Positions 49,506-58,992 of a stretch of DNA of 64,000 nucleotides are shown one piece after another (position 1 is the stretch's first letter; every line of letters starts with the position of its first letter). Position numbers and translations under genes: made by a program. The notes below the pieces were generated by a model, which did no database searches, was not told the origin of the DNA, and saw only the letters and a list, made by a program, of their open reading frames with translations. Source of the DNA: Acinetobacter sp. A2 (lineage in GTDB: Bacteria; Pseudomonadota; Gammaproteobacteria; Pseudomonadales; Moraxellaceae); the NCBI RefSeq assembly GCF_012371325.1, contig NZ_JAAZQX010000008.1:1-64000 (forward strand), written 5' to 3'.

Positions 49506-49724
49506 ATGGATATCTTGACGAAAATTTCAGGAAAAATCGACCATCTACATACGGGCGAACAGTGGAGTATTCGTGCTCAGGATCTATGGATGAGTCGTGC
49601 AGACTTCCAATCATTATGCATGTACTTATCTAAAGAGGCTGAAAAAGGTGAGTTTTCAATTCAAAGCGATAACGCAATTGTGCCACGTTTAGGTGGTACT
49701 GAGTTGACAGTCATCAAACACTAA
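49506..49724 (+). CDS. Small hypothetical protein
   Basis: A 72-aa soluble protein (MDILTKISGKIDHLHTGEQW...) with a helical middle (RADFQSLCMYLSKEAEKGEF) and a basic, beta-prone end. I recognise no domain. It has its own upstream spacer of about 145 bases and a good terminator downstream, which supports it being a real gene. No strong Shine-Dalgarno is visible. Confidence 0.65.
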   Translation: MDILTKISGKIDHLHTGEQWSIRAQDLWMSRADFQSLCMYLSKEAEKGEFSIQSDNAIVPRLGGTELTVIKH

Positions 49725-49737
49725 AACCAAATATGAT

Positions 49738-49764
49738 CAAAAGTCCACACTGTGGGCTTTTTTT
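49738..49764 (+). terminator. Intrinsic terminator after the small gene at 49506
   Basis: AAAGTCCACA/TGTGGGCTTT (one T-G) around one central base, followed by TTTTT. It lies between convergent genes, so it may also stop dedA transcripts weakly. Confidence 0.82.
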
Positions 49765-49791
49765 AGCACTAGCCAAAATAAAATTAAGGGT

Positions 49792-50337
49792 TTAAATCCA
49801 ATCACCCAACCAAGATAAAATATTACCTAAACCGTAACCTATTGCCATTAAAGAAAAAATCCACACAGCAGCACCGACTACGTTATACACAGTAAAAGTC
49901 GCCAAAGGCATATGCCCCGACCCTGCTGCAAAGGGTGCAAAAGACCGCACGAAAGGTATAAAACGTGCCATTAAAATAGTTTTACCGCCATGTTTCATAA
50001 AATAATGGTTGGTTTTTACAATATATTCGGGTTTGAAATAACGTGAATGCTGATGAAAGTATTTTAGTCCCAATATGCGTCCAGTGTAGTAGTTGACGCT
50101 ATATCCCAAGACCGCAGCAACAAAAAGCAAAATGCCCATATAGTGCAAATGCACCACGTCAGTGGTAGAGCACAGCGCACCAATGGCGATCAGCAAGCTG
50201 TCACCTGGCAAAAAGAACATAAACACGGAACCTGTTTCTGCAAAAATGATCAGAAACAAAATGGCATAAATCCACACCCCATAATTATCGAGTAATATGG
50301 GCAGCCAGTATTCCAAATTCATTAAAATATCAATCAT
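49792..50337 (-). CDS. DedA-family membrane protein
   Basis: A 181-aa inner-membrane protein with about five hydrophobic segments. DedA landmarks are an early acidic E (IIFAETGSVFMFFLPGDSLL, about 31-50) and the FARFIPFVRSFAPFAAGSG-like segment (here MARFIPFVRSFAPFAAGSG). Family members are undecaprenyl-phosphate or phospholipid flippases or proton-dependent transporters that support envelope integrity. It stands alone, convergent with the gene at 49506. Confidence 0.9.
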   Translation of the reverse strand: MIDILMNLEYWLPILLDNYGVWIYAILFLIIFAETGSVFMFFLPGDSLLIAIGALCSTTDVVHLHYMGILLFVAAVLGYSVNYYTGRILGLKYFHQHSRYFKPEYIVKTNHYFMKHGGKTILMARFIPFVRSFAPFAAGSGHMPLATFTVYNVVGAAVWIFSLMAIGYGLGNILSWLGDWI

Positions 50338-50403
50338 CTACAATAAACCAATGCATCATCCATGATGAAAAAATGACTTTATTCGGCTGAATTATCCCTA
50401 AAA

Positions 50404-50440
50404 ATAAAAAAACAGTCTAATTTTTCAATCAGACTGTTTG
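50404..50440 (-). terminator. Intrinsic terminator after the rib operon
   Basis: On the minus strand AAACAGTCTGATT pairs with the matching AT-AGACTGTTT arm, followed by T-rich sequence. It is 19 bases past the ribE stop. Confidence 0.85.
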
Positions 50441-50458
50441 AATTTAACGGCGTTGTGC

Positions 50459-51118
50459 TTATTTTAAAAAGCCATTTTCAGCCAAAAACTCCATGCTGAT
50501 TTTGGATTGCTGTGTGGTTTCTGCAGCTTTATCACCCAATAGCAAACGCTCAATATAGCGTGCCAATACATCCACTTCTAAATTGACTTTGCTGCCGACT
50601 TTCCACGTACCAATATTGGTGCGTTCTGCCGTATGCGGAATTAAATTTAGGCTGATGATGCTGCCACGTAAATGGTTAATAGTCAGGCTAATGCCATCTA
50701 CCGTCACCGAGCCTTTTTCTGCCAAATATTTGGCAATTTCTGCAGGTGCAGTTACTTCATAGTAAATCGAGCGTGCATCTTCACGTACCACGGTAATTTC
50801 ACCCACGGCATCTACGTGCCCACTCACGATATGCCCACCAAAACGTGTGGTTGGCAGCATGGCCTTTTCAACATTGACAGGTTGACCGACTTTCCATGTA
50901 CCTAAAGTGGTGCGGTTCAGACTTTCACGCGACACATCTGCCGCATACCAGTTATCGCCCCACTCAATCACGGTTAGACAAATACCATTGGTGGCAATCG
51001 AGTCACCCAAATGCACATCTGACATATCTAAATCTGTCTGAATACGCAAACGTACATCACCGCCCACACTTTGCAGGCTTTCCACTTTACCTAAACTTTC
51101 AATAATGCCTGTAAACAT
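50459..51118 (-). CDS. ribE: Riboflavin synthase, alpha chain
   Basis: Dismutates two lumazines into riboflavin. The 219-aa protein has the diagnostic start MFTGIIESLGKV and two lumazine-binding repeats: the first with IATNGICLTV, the second (about 100-200) with GSVTVDGISLTI, and SGHVDAVGEI between them. It is the last gene of nrdR-ribD-methyltransferase-ribE, 33 bases after the methyltransferase. Confidence 0.95.
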   Translation of the reverse strand: MFTGIIESLGKVESLQSVGGDVRLRIQTDLDMSDVHLGDSIATNGICLTVIEWGDNWYAADVSRESLNRTTLGTWKVGQPVNVEKAMLPTTRFGGHIVSGHVDAVGEITVVREDARSIYYEVTAPAEIAKYLAEKGSVTVDGISLTINHLRGSIISLNLIPHTAERTNIGTWKVGSKVNLEVDVLARYIERLLLGDKAAETTQQSKISMEFLAENGFLK

Positions 51119-51151
51119 AATTCTTTCTCTAATGTGTTCATTAAGGTGGGC

Positions 51152-52444
51152 TTACCACAAGGCCAGCTGGGTACTCACCCCTGAGGTATCGACACCGCCC
51201 AATTCTGCAAAATGGTACAACTGACCCAGCAACTGACGAATTGGCGGGCCTGATTTGGCATGGGTGTCGGTAATCACAATAAATTCCAGCACGCGCGCAC
51301 GTTCAGACTGACGCTGCTTACTGACACGATAACGTGGCACATCTTGCGTCAATAATGTCACGCGGCCACGTTTCAAGTTAGCTTGTAGCAAGTCAGTGGC
51401 ACTGATATTACCATCGGTAGAATAGCTGGTCAGAATAAAACGTGCATTGATGGTTTCCAATAAGGTTTCATAAGCCTCTTTGGCATACTTGGAAGAGTTG
51501 TATGGACTTGGACGTTCCTTACGCCACGCACGGTCAATACCACTTTTAAAGCCTTTGGTGTCTGGAGTGGGTAAATCGACCTGATCCCACAGCGTTAAAG
51601 CATTTAAAACATGATAGTTACTGCTATAGGCATGTTGGTTATATGGAGGGTCCAAATACGCGACATCAACCTCAAAACCACTCATTTGATTAGCCAGATG
51701 CTGTGCATCAACACACCACATTTCTGCAGCAGGTTTGCTGGCATCGCCAATTTCACAAAAACGGCTTGGAGTGAGCCACAATAACGATTCAATTCGTTCT
51801 AGTGCAGTTTTAGTTTTACCACCCCAACCATGGTGGAAGCTTTTAAATACCCCACTGGTATTGCTGACAAAACTGGCAGAATAGAGTAAAGGTGCCAACA
51901 AGGCCGACATCTCAACATCATCAATTGCACCCTGCGCTTGCCACGTGGCAATTTGCTGACGAATCGCATCAATACGCATACCGTTACGACGTTTAAAAAA
52001 TAAACGGTCACGGCTCGGGTCATAAATTTCGTCGTTACGTGGGCATAAGTTATGCGTTACCCAGCCTTTGACTTCAGGCAAGCGGTTCAAATAATCAATG
52101 GCTTTTTGATAACCGCCTAATTCTTTAAACGCAGGTGCTTCGGTGCAGGCCAAAATCGCATGGTTTAAGGCATGGCTGTAGGGTTCCCAGTCATTGGCAA
52201 TTACCCGATAGCCATTTTGGCGAGCCAAACGTGATACCACGCCTGAGCCTGCAAAAAAGTCAGCAAAAATTGGGGCACGACCATCTTTAGGATGTAGCGT
52301 TCCTGTCTGTTCAAGGGCTTCTAAAATCAGATGCAGTAAACGGCGTTTATTGCCCAAATAAGGCACCAATTGATGAAATAAGTATTCATCGGTGGTGCGT
52401 GCCGCATGACGACGTTTGTGATAAACCGTTGACTCTGAACTCAT
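51152..52444 (-). CDS. D12-class N6-adenine DNA methyltransferase, orphan
   Basis: A 430-aa protein. A YLGNKRRLL motif (like D12 motif X) lies at about residues 29-37, SAM-binding FADFFAGSGVVS at about 55-66, and the catalytic motif IV YLDPPYNQ at about 260-267, followed by YSSNYHVLNAL. This order (X-I-IV) fits the D12/alpha-type adenine methyltransferases. No restriction endonuclease gene is adjacent, so it is probably an orphan with a regulatory role. It starts inside the ribD stop (ATGA). A. baumannii is known to have an orphan adenine methyltransferase called AamA; orthology is plausible but unverified. Confidence 0.85.
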   Translation of the reverse strand: MSSESTVYHKRRHAARTTDEYLFHQLVPYLGNKRRLLHLILEALEQTGTLHPKDGRAPIFADFFAGSGVVSRLARQNGYRVIANDWEPYSHALNHAILACTEAPAFKELGGYQKAIDYLNRLPEVKGWVTHNLCPRNDEIYDPSRDRLFFKRRNGMRIDAIRQQIATWQAQGAIDDVEMSALLAPLLYSASFVSNTSGVFKSFHHGWGGKTKTALERIESLLWLTPSRFCEIGDASKPAAEMWCVDAQHLANQMSGFEVDVAYLDPPYNQHAYSSNYHVLNALTLWDQVDLPTPDTKGFKSGIDRAWRKERPSPYNSSKYAKEAYETLLETINARFILTSYSTDGNISATDLLQANLKRGRVTLLTQDVPRYRVSKQRQSERARVLEFIVITDTHAKSGPPIRQLLGQLYHFAELGGVDTSGVSTQLALW

Positions 52445-53574
52445 AGTGTCTCTTGAGAAGGAATTAACCTAAGGCGCACGTCATCACCCAATTGAGTGAC
52501 GTCGCAAAGTTTAAATCGAAGTTGCTCTGCCATCTGCTCAAATTCTGCATTAAACATGGCACGTGCTGATTGCCCTAATAATGTAGGCGCCACATAGCTG
52601 ATGACTTCATCAACTAAGCTTTCTTGCAAGAAAGCGGTAGATAAAGTTGCGCCTGCCTCAACCAGTACATCATAAATTTGATGCTGTTTGACCAGTTCAG
52701 CCAGTAAGCTTGCCAAAGGCTGTACCGCCAATTGTATCACGCCTAAGGCTGCCAACTCTGCACGATACGGCCCCATCACCATCACGGTTTCAGGTTGCTG
52801 CAGAATTTGTGCGCTCAAAGGCAAACGACCTTGACGGTCTAAAATAATCCGTTTTGGCTGTACCACATTGTGAAGATCATCCACCGCTGCCAACTGACGT
52901 ACATTGAGCAGACAGTCATCGGCCAGTACCGTATCAATACCCGTAATGACTGCTGCAGAAATTGCACGCCAATGTTGCACATCTGCACGTGCTGCAGCCC
53001 CTGTAATCCATTTAGATTCACCCGAAGCCATGGCGGTACGACCATCCAAACTAGAGGCAATTTTTAAACGCACATAAGGCATACCTGTAGCCATAGCTTT
53101 TAAAAAGCCTGCATTTAACTGTGCTGCTTCAGCTTCTGCCACGCCCACACTGACCTGAATACCTGCATCCTGTAAAATCTGAACGCCTTTACCTGCCACC
53201 AATGGATTTGGGTCTGGACAAGCCACAACCACTTTGACCACGCCTGCATCAACCAAGGCTTTGGCACATGGTGGTGTGCGCCCATAGTGTGCACAAGGTT
53301 CCAAGGTCACATAGGCGGTTGCACCCTGCGCTTGTTCAGCGGCCTGACGCAAAGCAAAGACTTCGGCATGTGGCTGTCCTGCACGCGGATGGAAACCTTC
53401 GCCCAATAATTGGGCATCTTTAACAATAACGCAGCCCACGTTCGGATTTGGCTTAGTGCTGTATTGCCCCAAACGTGCCAGTTCAATGGCACGACGCATC
53501 CAAAAAAGATCATCAGGTTGCGCGTCAGTATTGAGTTCAGTCATGGATGGATGCTGTGGAATAGATGCTGGCAT
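52441..53574 (-). CDS. ribD: Bifunctional riboflavin deaminase/reductase RibD
   Basis: Catalyses deamination and then reduction of the GTP-derived pyrimidine in riboflavin synthesis. In the 377-aa protein, the N-terminal deaminase has zinc ligands in PHAEVFAL (about 68) and EPCAHYGRTPPC; the C-terminal reductase begins about residue 160 (VRLKIASSLDGRTAM). It starts at 53574, or at ATG 53544 ten codons later. It is six bases after nrdR and overlaps the methyltransferase by four. No FMN riboswitch is visible upstream. Confidence 0.94.
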   Translation of the reverse strand: MPASIPQHPSMTELNTDAQPDDLFWMRRAIELARLGQYSTKPNPNVGCVIVKDAQLLGEGFHPRAGQPHAEVFALRQAAEQAQGATAYVTLEPCAHYGRTPPCAKALVDAGVVKVVVACPDPNPLVAGKGVQILQDAGIQVSVGVAEAEAAQLNAGFLKAMATGMPYVRLKIASSLDGRTAMASGESKWITGAAARADVQHWRAISAAVITGIDTVLADDCLLNVRQLAAVDDLHNVVQPKRIILDRQGRLPLSAQILQQPETVMVMGPYRAELAALGVIQLAVQPLASLLAELVKQHQIYDVLVEAGATLSTAFLQESLVDEVISYVAPTLLGQSARAMFNAEFEQMAEQLRFKLCDVTQLGDDVRLRLIPSQETL

Positions 53575-53580
53575 TGTGCT

Positions 53581-54039
53581 TTATTGCTCACGCGACTGCA
53601 TTTGTTCAATTTGGCGACGGAAGGCTTCAACATCCTGAAAGTCTTGATACACCGAGGCAAAACGTACATAAGCGACATGATCCAATGCAAATAAAGCCTG
53701 CATAACAACCTCACCAATGGTACGTGATTTCACATCACGCTCTCCCAAACGGCGAATTTGCAGTTGGATGTCACTAAGTACCGTTTCAATTTGCTCTTGG
53801 GTCACAGGACGTTTTTGCAAAGCATGCATTAACGAACGACGCAACTTGGCTTCATCGAAAGGCTCACTTTTACCATCGGATTTAATTACCCGAGGCATGA
53901 CCACTTCATAACTTTCAAAGGTGGTAAAGCGTTCACCACAGCCAATACACTCACGACGTCGGCGAATTTGGCAGCCTTCTGCCGCCAAACGTGAGTCAAT
54001 CACTTTACTGTCTGCAGTGTTGCAAAATGGACAATGCAT
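53581..54039 (-). CDS. nrdR: Transcriptional repressor NrdR
   Basis: Represses ribonucleotide reductase genes when dATP is high. 152 aa. The N-terminal zinc ribbon is [17 protein letters not shown] and CIGCGERF; the ATP-cone (about 50-140) starts [18 protein letters not shown]. First gene of the nrdR-ribD cluster, the order common in proteobacteria. Confidence 0.96.
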   Translation of the reverse strand: MHCPFCNTADSKVIDSRLAAEGCQIRRRRECIGCGERFTTFESYEVVMPRVIKSDGKSEPFDEAKLRRSLMHALQKRPVTQEQIETVLSDIQLQIRRLGERDVKSRTIGEVVMQALFALDHVAYVRFASVYQDFQDVEAFRRQIEQMQSREQ

Positions 54040-54120
54040 AGCGGTTTAATTGCACAAATTTAAATGAAAATGCAGTGTAGCAAAATTTCCAAACTTTGTA
54101 GAGTTTTACGCAACATATAG

Positions 54121-54148
54121 AAAAAAAACAGCCCCGAAGGGCTGTTTT
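54121..54148 (-). terminator. Intrinsic terminator after glnK-amtB
   Basis: AAAACAGCCC/GGGCTGTTTT with a CGAA loop, followed on the minus strand by T8. It is 31 bases past the amtB stop. Confidence 0.9.
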
Positions 54149-54178
54149 ACACAATATATTGATTATGTGCTGTCTGAA

Positions 54179-55591
54179 TTATTCTACACGTTCACCATGT
54201 TGGCTTAAGTCGAGTCCCATACGCTCATCTTCTGCAGCCACACGAATACCGATGGTTAGATCAATTACTTTTAAGATGATGAAAGTCAGTATAGCTGAGT
54301 AAGCAATGGTCGCTAACACACCTTCAACTTGCACCCAAAGTTGGCTCATCAAGTTGCTTGGTGCAGCATCGCCCATAATAAACTCGCTGGCAAAGAAGGC
54401 GGTTAAAATTGCACCGACAATACCACCTACACCATGTAGTCCAAAGGCATCTAGAGAGTCATCAGCTTTCAGGGCGCGTTTTAAGGCAGTAATACCCCAG
54501 AAACATACGACACCACCAATTAAACCCATCGCTAATGCACCACCAACAGTCACAAAACCTGCTGCTGGAGTAATCACCACCAAACCTGCAACAGCACCCG
54601 ATGCAGCACCTAATACCGAACCTTTACCACGTACCAGTTTTTCAACAACAAGCCATGCGATTGCTGCGGCTGCGGCTGCCACTTGAGTCACAACTAAGGC
54701 ATAACCCGCTGCACCATTCGCGCCTAAAGCAGAACCACCGTTGAAACCAAACCAGCCCACCCAGAGTAAACTGGCACCCAGTACAGTCAAAGTCAGGTTA
54801 TGCGGAGCCATAGATTCACGGCCCAAGCCCATACGTTTGCCCAACATGTATGCAGCAACCAAACCTGCAACACCCGAGTTAATATGAACAACAGTACCAC
54901 CAGCAAAATCAAGTGCACCATCATTGCCTAACCAACCACCACCCCATACCCAGTGGGTAATTGGTGCATAGACCACGACCACCCAGATCGCGATAAAGGC
55001 AACAAAGGCACCAAACTTCATTCGTTCTGCAATTGAACCACTGATAATTGCCACAGTAATAATGGCAAAGGTCATTTGGAATATCACAAATAGAATTTCA
55101 GGAATACTGCCACTGAGCGCATCGGTACCAATGCCCGCCAGCATGACTTTGTCTAGACCACCAATAAAGGCATTACCTTCACCAAAAGCCAAACTATAGC
55201 CCACTGCCACCCAGGCAATACTGACCACGGCTGCTGCTACAAAGCTATAGGCCATAGTATTGAGTACGTTTTTCTTGCGTACCATACCGCCATAAAACAG
55301 TGCCAAACCAGGAATGGTCATGAGTAAAACTAAAGCAGTCGAAACTAAAATCCAAGCGGTATCGCCTGTATCTAATACAGCTTCTGGTTCAGCAGCTTCA
55401 GTCGTGCTGACTTCTGCTACAGCTGCAACTTCTGTTGTTGCATTTGTTGTTTCGATAGGAGATGTTTCGGCAGTTTCAAGCACTGCAACATCTGAAGTTG
55501 GTGCGGTGGCTGTTACGGCTTCTTCAGCCCAAGCAACAGAACCACCAAGAAGTGCGCCTGATAGACTCAGCGCGAGTAGCATTTTTTTCAT
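54179..55591 (-). CDS. amtB: Ammonium transporter AmtB
   Basis: Trimeric ammonium channel of the inner membrane, gated by PII. The 470-aa protein has a signal peptide (about 1-22), an unusual Thr/Ala/Glu-rich low-complexity extension (about 23-75), then eleven transmembrane helices with the Amt core: DTGDTAWILVSTALVLLMT, ALFYGGMVRKKNVLNTM, FAGGTVVHINSGVAG and GLHGVGG. glnK lies 63 bases upstream; both likely share the sigma-54 element at 56035-56050. Confidence 0.95.
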   Translation of the reverse strand: MKKMLLALSLSGALLGGSVAWAEEAVTATAPTSDVAVLETAETSPIETTNATTEVAAVAEVSTTEAAEPEAVLDTGDTAWILVSTALVLLMTIPGLALFYGGMVRKKNVLNTMAYSFVAAAVVSIAWVAVGYSLAFGEGNAFIGGLDKVMLAGIGTDALSGSIPEILFVIFQMTFAIITVAIISGSIAERMKFGAFVAFIAIWVVVVYAPITHWVWGGGWLGNDGALDFAGGTVVHINSGVAGLVAAYMLGKRMGLGRESMAPHNLTLTVLGASLLWVGWFGFNGGSALGANGAAGYALVVTQVAAAAAAIAWLVVEKLVRGKGSVLGAASGAVAGLVVITPAAGFVTVGGALAMGLIGGVVCFWGITALKRALKADDSLDAFGLHGVGGIVGAILTAFFASEFIMGDAAPSNLMSQLWVQVEGVLATIAYSAILTFIILKVIDLTIGIRVAAEDERMGLDLSQHGERVE

Positions 55592-55654
55592 TTGTGTCCC
55601 CCGACCTTTGTTTTTGTGAGTTATTAGGTACTCAGCAAACTTCGTGCCATTTTC

Positions 55655-56029
<375 letters not shown>

Positions 56030-56034
56030 TTATG

Positions 56035-56050
56035 TTCAAATTCCATGCCA
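56035..56050 (-). promoter_or_regulatory. Sigma-54 (-24/-12) promoter candidate for glnK-amtB
   Basis: On the minus strand TGGCATGGAATTTGAA matches the TGGCAC-N5-TTGCA consensus except at C6 and C15, with correct spacing of the invariant GG and G. It lies 42 bases upstream of glnK. I found no clear NtrC dyad in the sequence further up to 56268. Confidence 0.6.
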
Positions 56051-56268
56051 AAGTTCTAAGGTCGGGGGAAATTAGAAACCGTGACATGAGTTTTCTTTAT
56101 ACCTTATTTTATACATTTATATGGTTTTGATCTTCAAAAAATAGACATATTTACTAGAAGATTTACGATTTTACTCATCGAATAAATCCATATTTCGTCT
56201 GAAATGCTATAGTCTATTAAAGACCAGTGCTACACTGCCTACCTTTGTCCATCTGTGTGGAAACAACA

Positions 56269-56496
56269 ATGATTGAAACTTTATTACAAGCCATTTTGGA
56301 ACAAATTGAACAACCCAAAAAAGATTTAGAACATAATTTACGTGCTTTACTGAATGAAGCCGTGACAAAAATGGATTTGGTCTCTCAAGATGAGCTAGAT
56401 CGTCAGCGTACTGCGCTGAATAATGCCAATTTGCGTTTAAATGAATTGTTAAAACAAGTCGAAATGCTCGAACAAAAGATGCAGCTCAAAAAATAA
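56269..56496 (+). CDS. ubiK: Ubiquinone biosynthesis accessory factor UbiK
   Basis: A 75-aa YqiC/BMFP-type protein. It begins MIETLLQAILEQIEQPKKDL and ends in a trimerising coiled coil (LRLNELLKQVEMLEQKM). UbiK assists the UbiJ-containing aerobic ubiquinone complex. I chose ATG 56269 because homologues start there; the frame is open 14 codons further up. It is immediately followed by comM, the order seen in Pseudomonas-type genomes. Confidence 0.85.
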   Translation: MIETLLQAILEQIEQPKKDLEHNLRALLNEAVTKMDLVSQDELDRQRTALNNANLRLNELLKQVEMLEQKMQLKK

Positions 56497-56565
56497 GCAC
56501 CAATTTAGTGCCATAAAAGACCAAACACCTATAAAAATAACGCACCAAAACGGATCATAATAATA

Positions 56566-58054
56566 ATGTCTTTTGCCAAAGTTTATACACGGGGGCTATT
56601 GGGTCTGCACGCCCCTGCCATTGAAGTCGAAGTCCATTTAAGTCAGGGTTTACCCTCTTTGACGATTGTCGGCTTAGCCGAAGCGGCAGTCCGTGAAAGT
56701 AAAGATCGGGTACGGCTCTGCCATTATCAATAGTGGTTTTCAATTTCCAAGCAAACGTCTAACCATTAATTTAGCACCAGCAGACTTACCTAAAGATGGT
56801 TCTCGCCTTGACCTTGCCATTGCTTTGGGCATTTTGATTGCTTCAGGTCAACTGCCCGAACACAGTAGCGATGGTTTAGAATTTATTGGTGAACTGGCTT
56901 TAGATGGTCAATTGCGTCCAACTACAGGTACGCTGAGTATTGCGATTGCCTGCCAACAGGCACAGCACTGTTTAGTTTTACCCGAACAAAATGCGCAAGA
57001 AGCCGCACAATTACCAGACTTTGAAGTTTTTGCTGCCAATCACTTAAAACAAGTTTGTGAGCATTTGGCACAACATCAGCCACTTCATAAAGTCACGCCA
57101 GTAAACCAGCCTTTGCTCTCGGCTTCGGCTTTTGATCTGGCAGATGTAAAAGGGCAATTACGCCCAAGACGTGCTTTGGAAATTGCAGCAGCAGGCGGAC
57201 ACTCCTTGTTGTTTAAAGGCCCGCCAGGCACAGGTAAAACCTTGTTGGCTTCTCGCCTTGCCAGTATTTTACCGCCCTTAGATTTACAAGAAAATTTACA
57301 AGTTGCGAGTATCTACTCAGTCGCCAACACACCGCATACTTTTGGGCAACGCCCATTTCGTGCCCCACACCATACTGCCTCTGCCGTAGCATTGGTCGGG
57401 GGTGGCTCATATCCAAAACCTGGCGAAATCACGCTGGCGCACTTAGGCGTGTTGTTTTTAGATGAATTACCTGAGTTTGATAAGAAAGTATTAGAAGTAT
57501 TGCGGCAACCGTTGGAGTCTAAAGAAATTGTGATTTCTCGGGCATCGCGACAAATTACCTTTCCAGCGAACTTTCAATTGGTGGCTGCAATGAACCCCTG
57601 CCCCTGTGGTTATGCTTTTAATCAGGACGTGCGCTGTCAATGCTCTACAGAAAGTATTAAACGCTATCAAAATCGTATTTCAGGGCCACTGTTAGACCGC
57701 ATTGATTTACATATTGATGTTCCACCACTACAAGCCCATGAATTACAAGACAGTAGACCTGTTGAAGATTCCGAAACGGTGCGAAAACGCGTAATTCAAG
57801 CTTATGAATTGCAAATGCAACGACAAAAGGGCTTAAATATGTCGCTCAGCCCAAAACAATTAGAACAGTTTGCCCTATTAGATGGCACTGCACAGGATAT
57901 TTTAACCATTGCACAACAACGGTTAAATTTGTCTGCACGCGCTTATCATCGGGTGTTACGCGTCGCACGTACTATTGCAGACTTGGCGCAAAGTGAACAG
58001 ATTCAAAGCGGCCATTTGAGTGAAGCATTGTCTTATCGTGGCAATCCAGCCTAG
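56566..58054 (+). pseudogene. comM: comM, Mg-chelatase-like AAA+ ATPase, broken by a +1 frameshift
   Basis: ComM is a hexameric branch-migration helicase for natural transformation. Frame 1 from ATG 56566 reads MSFAKVYTRGLLGLHAPAIE through EAAVRESKDRVR and stops at TAG about 56732. The rest (SAIINSGFQFPSKRLTINLAPADLP onward) continues in another frame to 58054. One extra G in TACGGCTC at 56714-56715 explains the shift; removing it gives an uninterrupted 495-aa ComM with Walker A FKGPPGTGKT, Walker B LFLDELPEF and the Cys-rich CPCGY region. The gene may be inactive, or this may be a sequencing or assembly error. Confidence 0.9.
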
Positions 58055-58071
58055 GCGAAAATATTGAGATA

Positions 58072-58106
58072 TAAAAACAGCCCATTGCCATGTCTAAGCA
58101 ATGGGC
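58072..58106 (-). terminator. Intrinsic terminator after the TorF-type porin gene
   Basis: GCCCATTGC/GCAATGGGC with a 9-base loop, followed on the minus strand by TGTTTTT. It is about 70 bases past the stop. Confidence 0.75.
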
Positions 58107-58176
58107 GAGTTATCTTGTTATTCTTTTGGATGTTACTCCCAATTGGAGCTTCTTATTTATCCTAAATACAGAGGAC

Positions 58177-58929
58177 TTAGAATGCTTTGGTCAAAGTAAA
58201 CACAGCACCTGTTTCAACACCACGCTTCGCAGCGTGTGACATGCCATCTGTATCAATATCTGTACCAACTGCAGCCAATTCAGCAGATAAACCTTCTACT
58301 GATGCAAAGCTATAGCTCACACCTGCTTTCCAGTCGATATAACTGTCTTCACCACCACCAAAATCAAAATCATCTGCTAGGGTGTAACCAATACCCGCAA
58401 CACCTGAAAAACCTGTATCTGCAAACGGTACGCTATAAGTTGCATTGAAATACCAAGCATCTGTATCACCACCTAGAAAATCATTGGAGTAGTTAATTGC
58501 GGTAGATAAGCTGGCATCTTTAAATCCTACATCGCTAAAGCCCAATTTGGCATAGGCTTCCAACCAGTTTAAATCGCTTTCACTTGGGTAAAGGTAATAC
58601 CATAGACCCACGTCTAATAATGGCTTGCTGGCAAAACTGTCTAAAGTAGTGGCATAACCCAAATAAGGGTCAAGTTCTAAATGTGCTGTGCCGCCAAAAT
58701 CGACATTGGAACCCCACACACCTGCATAAAGGCCTGAATCATGGCTCAACGCAAAACCCGCTTGCACCGCAGGATCACTCATTGTTTGTGTCATGCCACG
58801 AAAACGATAATCACTGGTCATTGCCGCAGTACCACTAAAAGACAATGCTGAAGTTGATTCTGATGCCATGCTTAGACCAGATGCTGCCATCATCGCTGCT
58901 GCAAAAAGTGTTTTAAATCCCATGTTCAT
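58177..58929 (-). CDS. TorF-family putative outer-membrane porin
   Basis: A 250-aa predicted beta-barrel with a signal peptide (about 1-23, ending MAS-E). The family hallmark follows: SGTAAMTSDYRFRGMTQTMSDPAVQAG, then alternating aromatic strands and a terminal Phe (TLTKAF). This matches the Gcw_chp/TorF group, whose substrate is not established. GGGGG lies eight bases before ATG 58929. A perfect sigma-54 promoter element sits about 64 bases upstream (58993-59008). With glnK-amtB 2.2 kb away, a nitrogen-related uptake role is plausible but inferred. Confidence 0.85.
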   Translation of the reverse strand: MNMGFKTLFAAAMMAASGLSMASESTSALSFSGTAAMTSDYRFRGMTQTMSDPAVQAGFALSHDSGLYAGVWGSNVDFGGTAHLELDPYLGYATTLDSFASKPLLDVGLWYYLYPSESDLNWLEAYAKLGFSDVGFKDASLSTAINYSNDFLGGDTDAWYFNATYSVPFADTGFSGVAGIGYTLADDFDFGGGEDSYIDWKAGVSYSFASVEGLSAELAAVGTDIDTDGMSHAAKRGVETGAVFTLTKAF

Positions 58930-58992
58930 GATTATTCCCCCTGCATCTGATGAGATGCTTGTGTCTATTGTTGTTTAACTCACATGGAGAAT

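Noticed and set aside
53575-53700. FMN riboswitch for the rib genes
   Set aside because: ribD is preceded within six bases by nrdR, and no RFN-element blocks are visible there or upstream of ribE.
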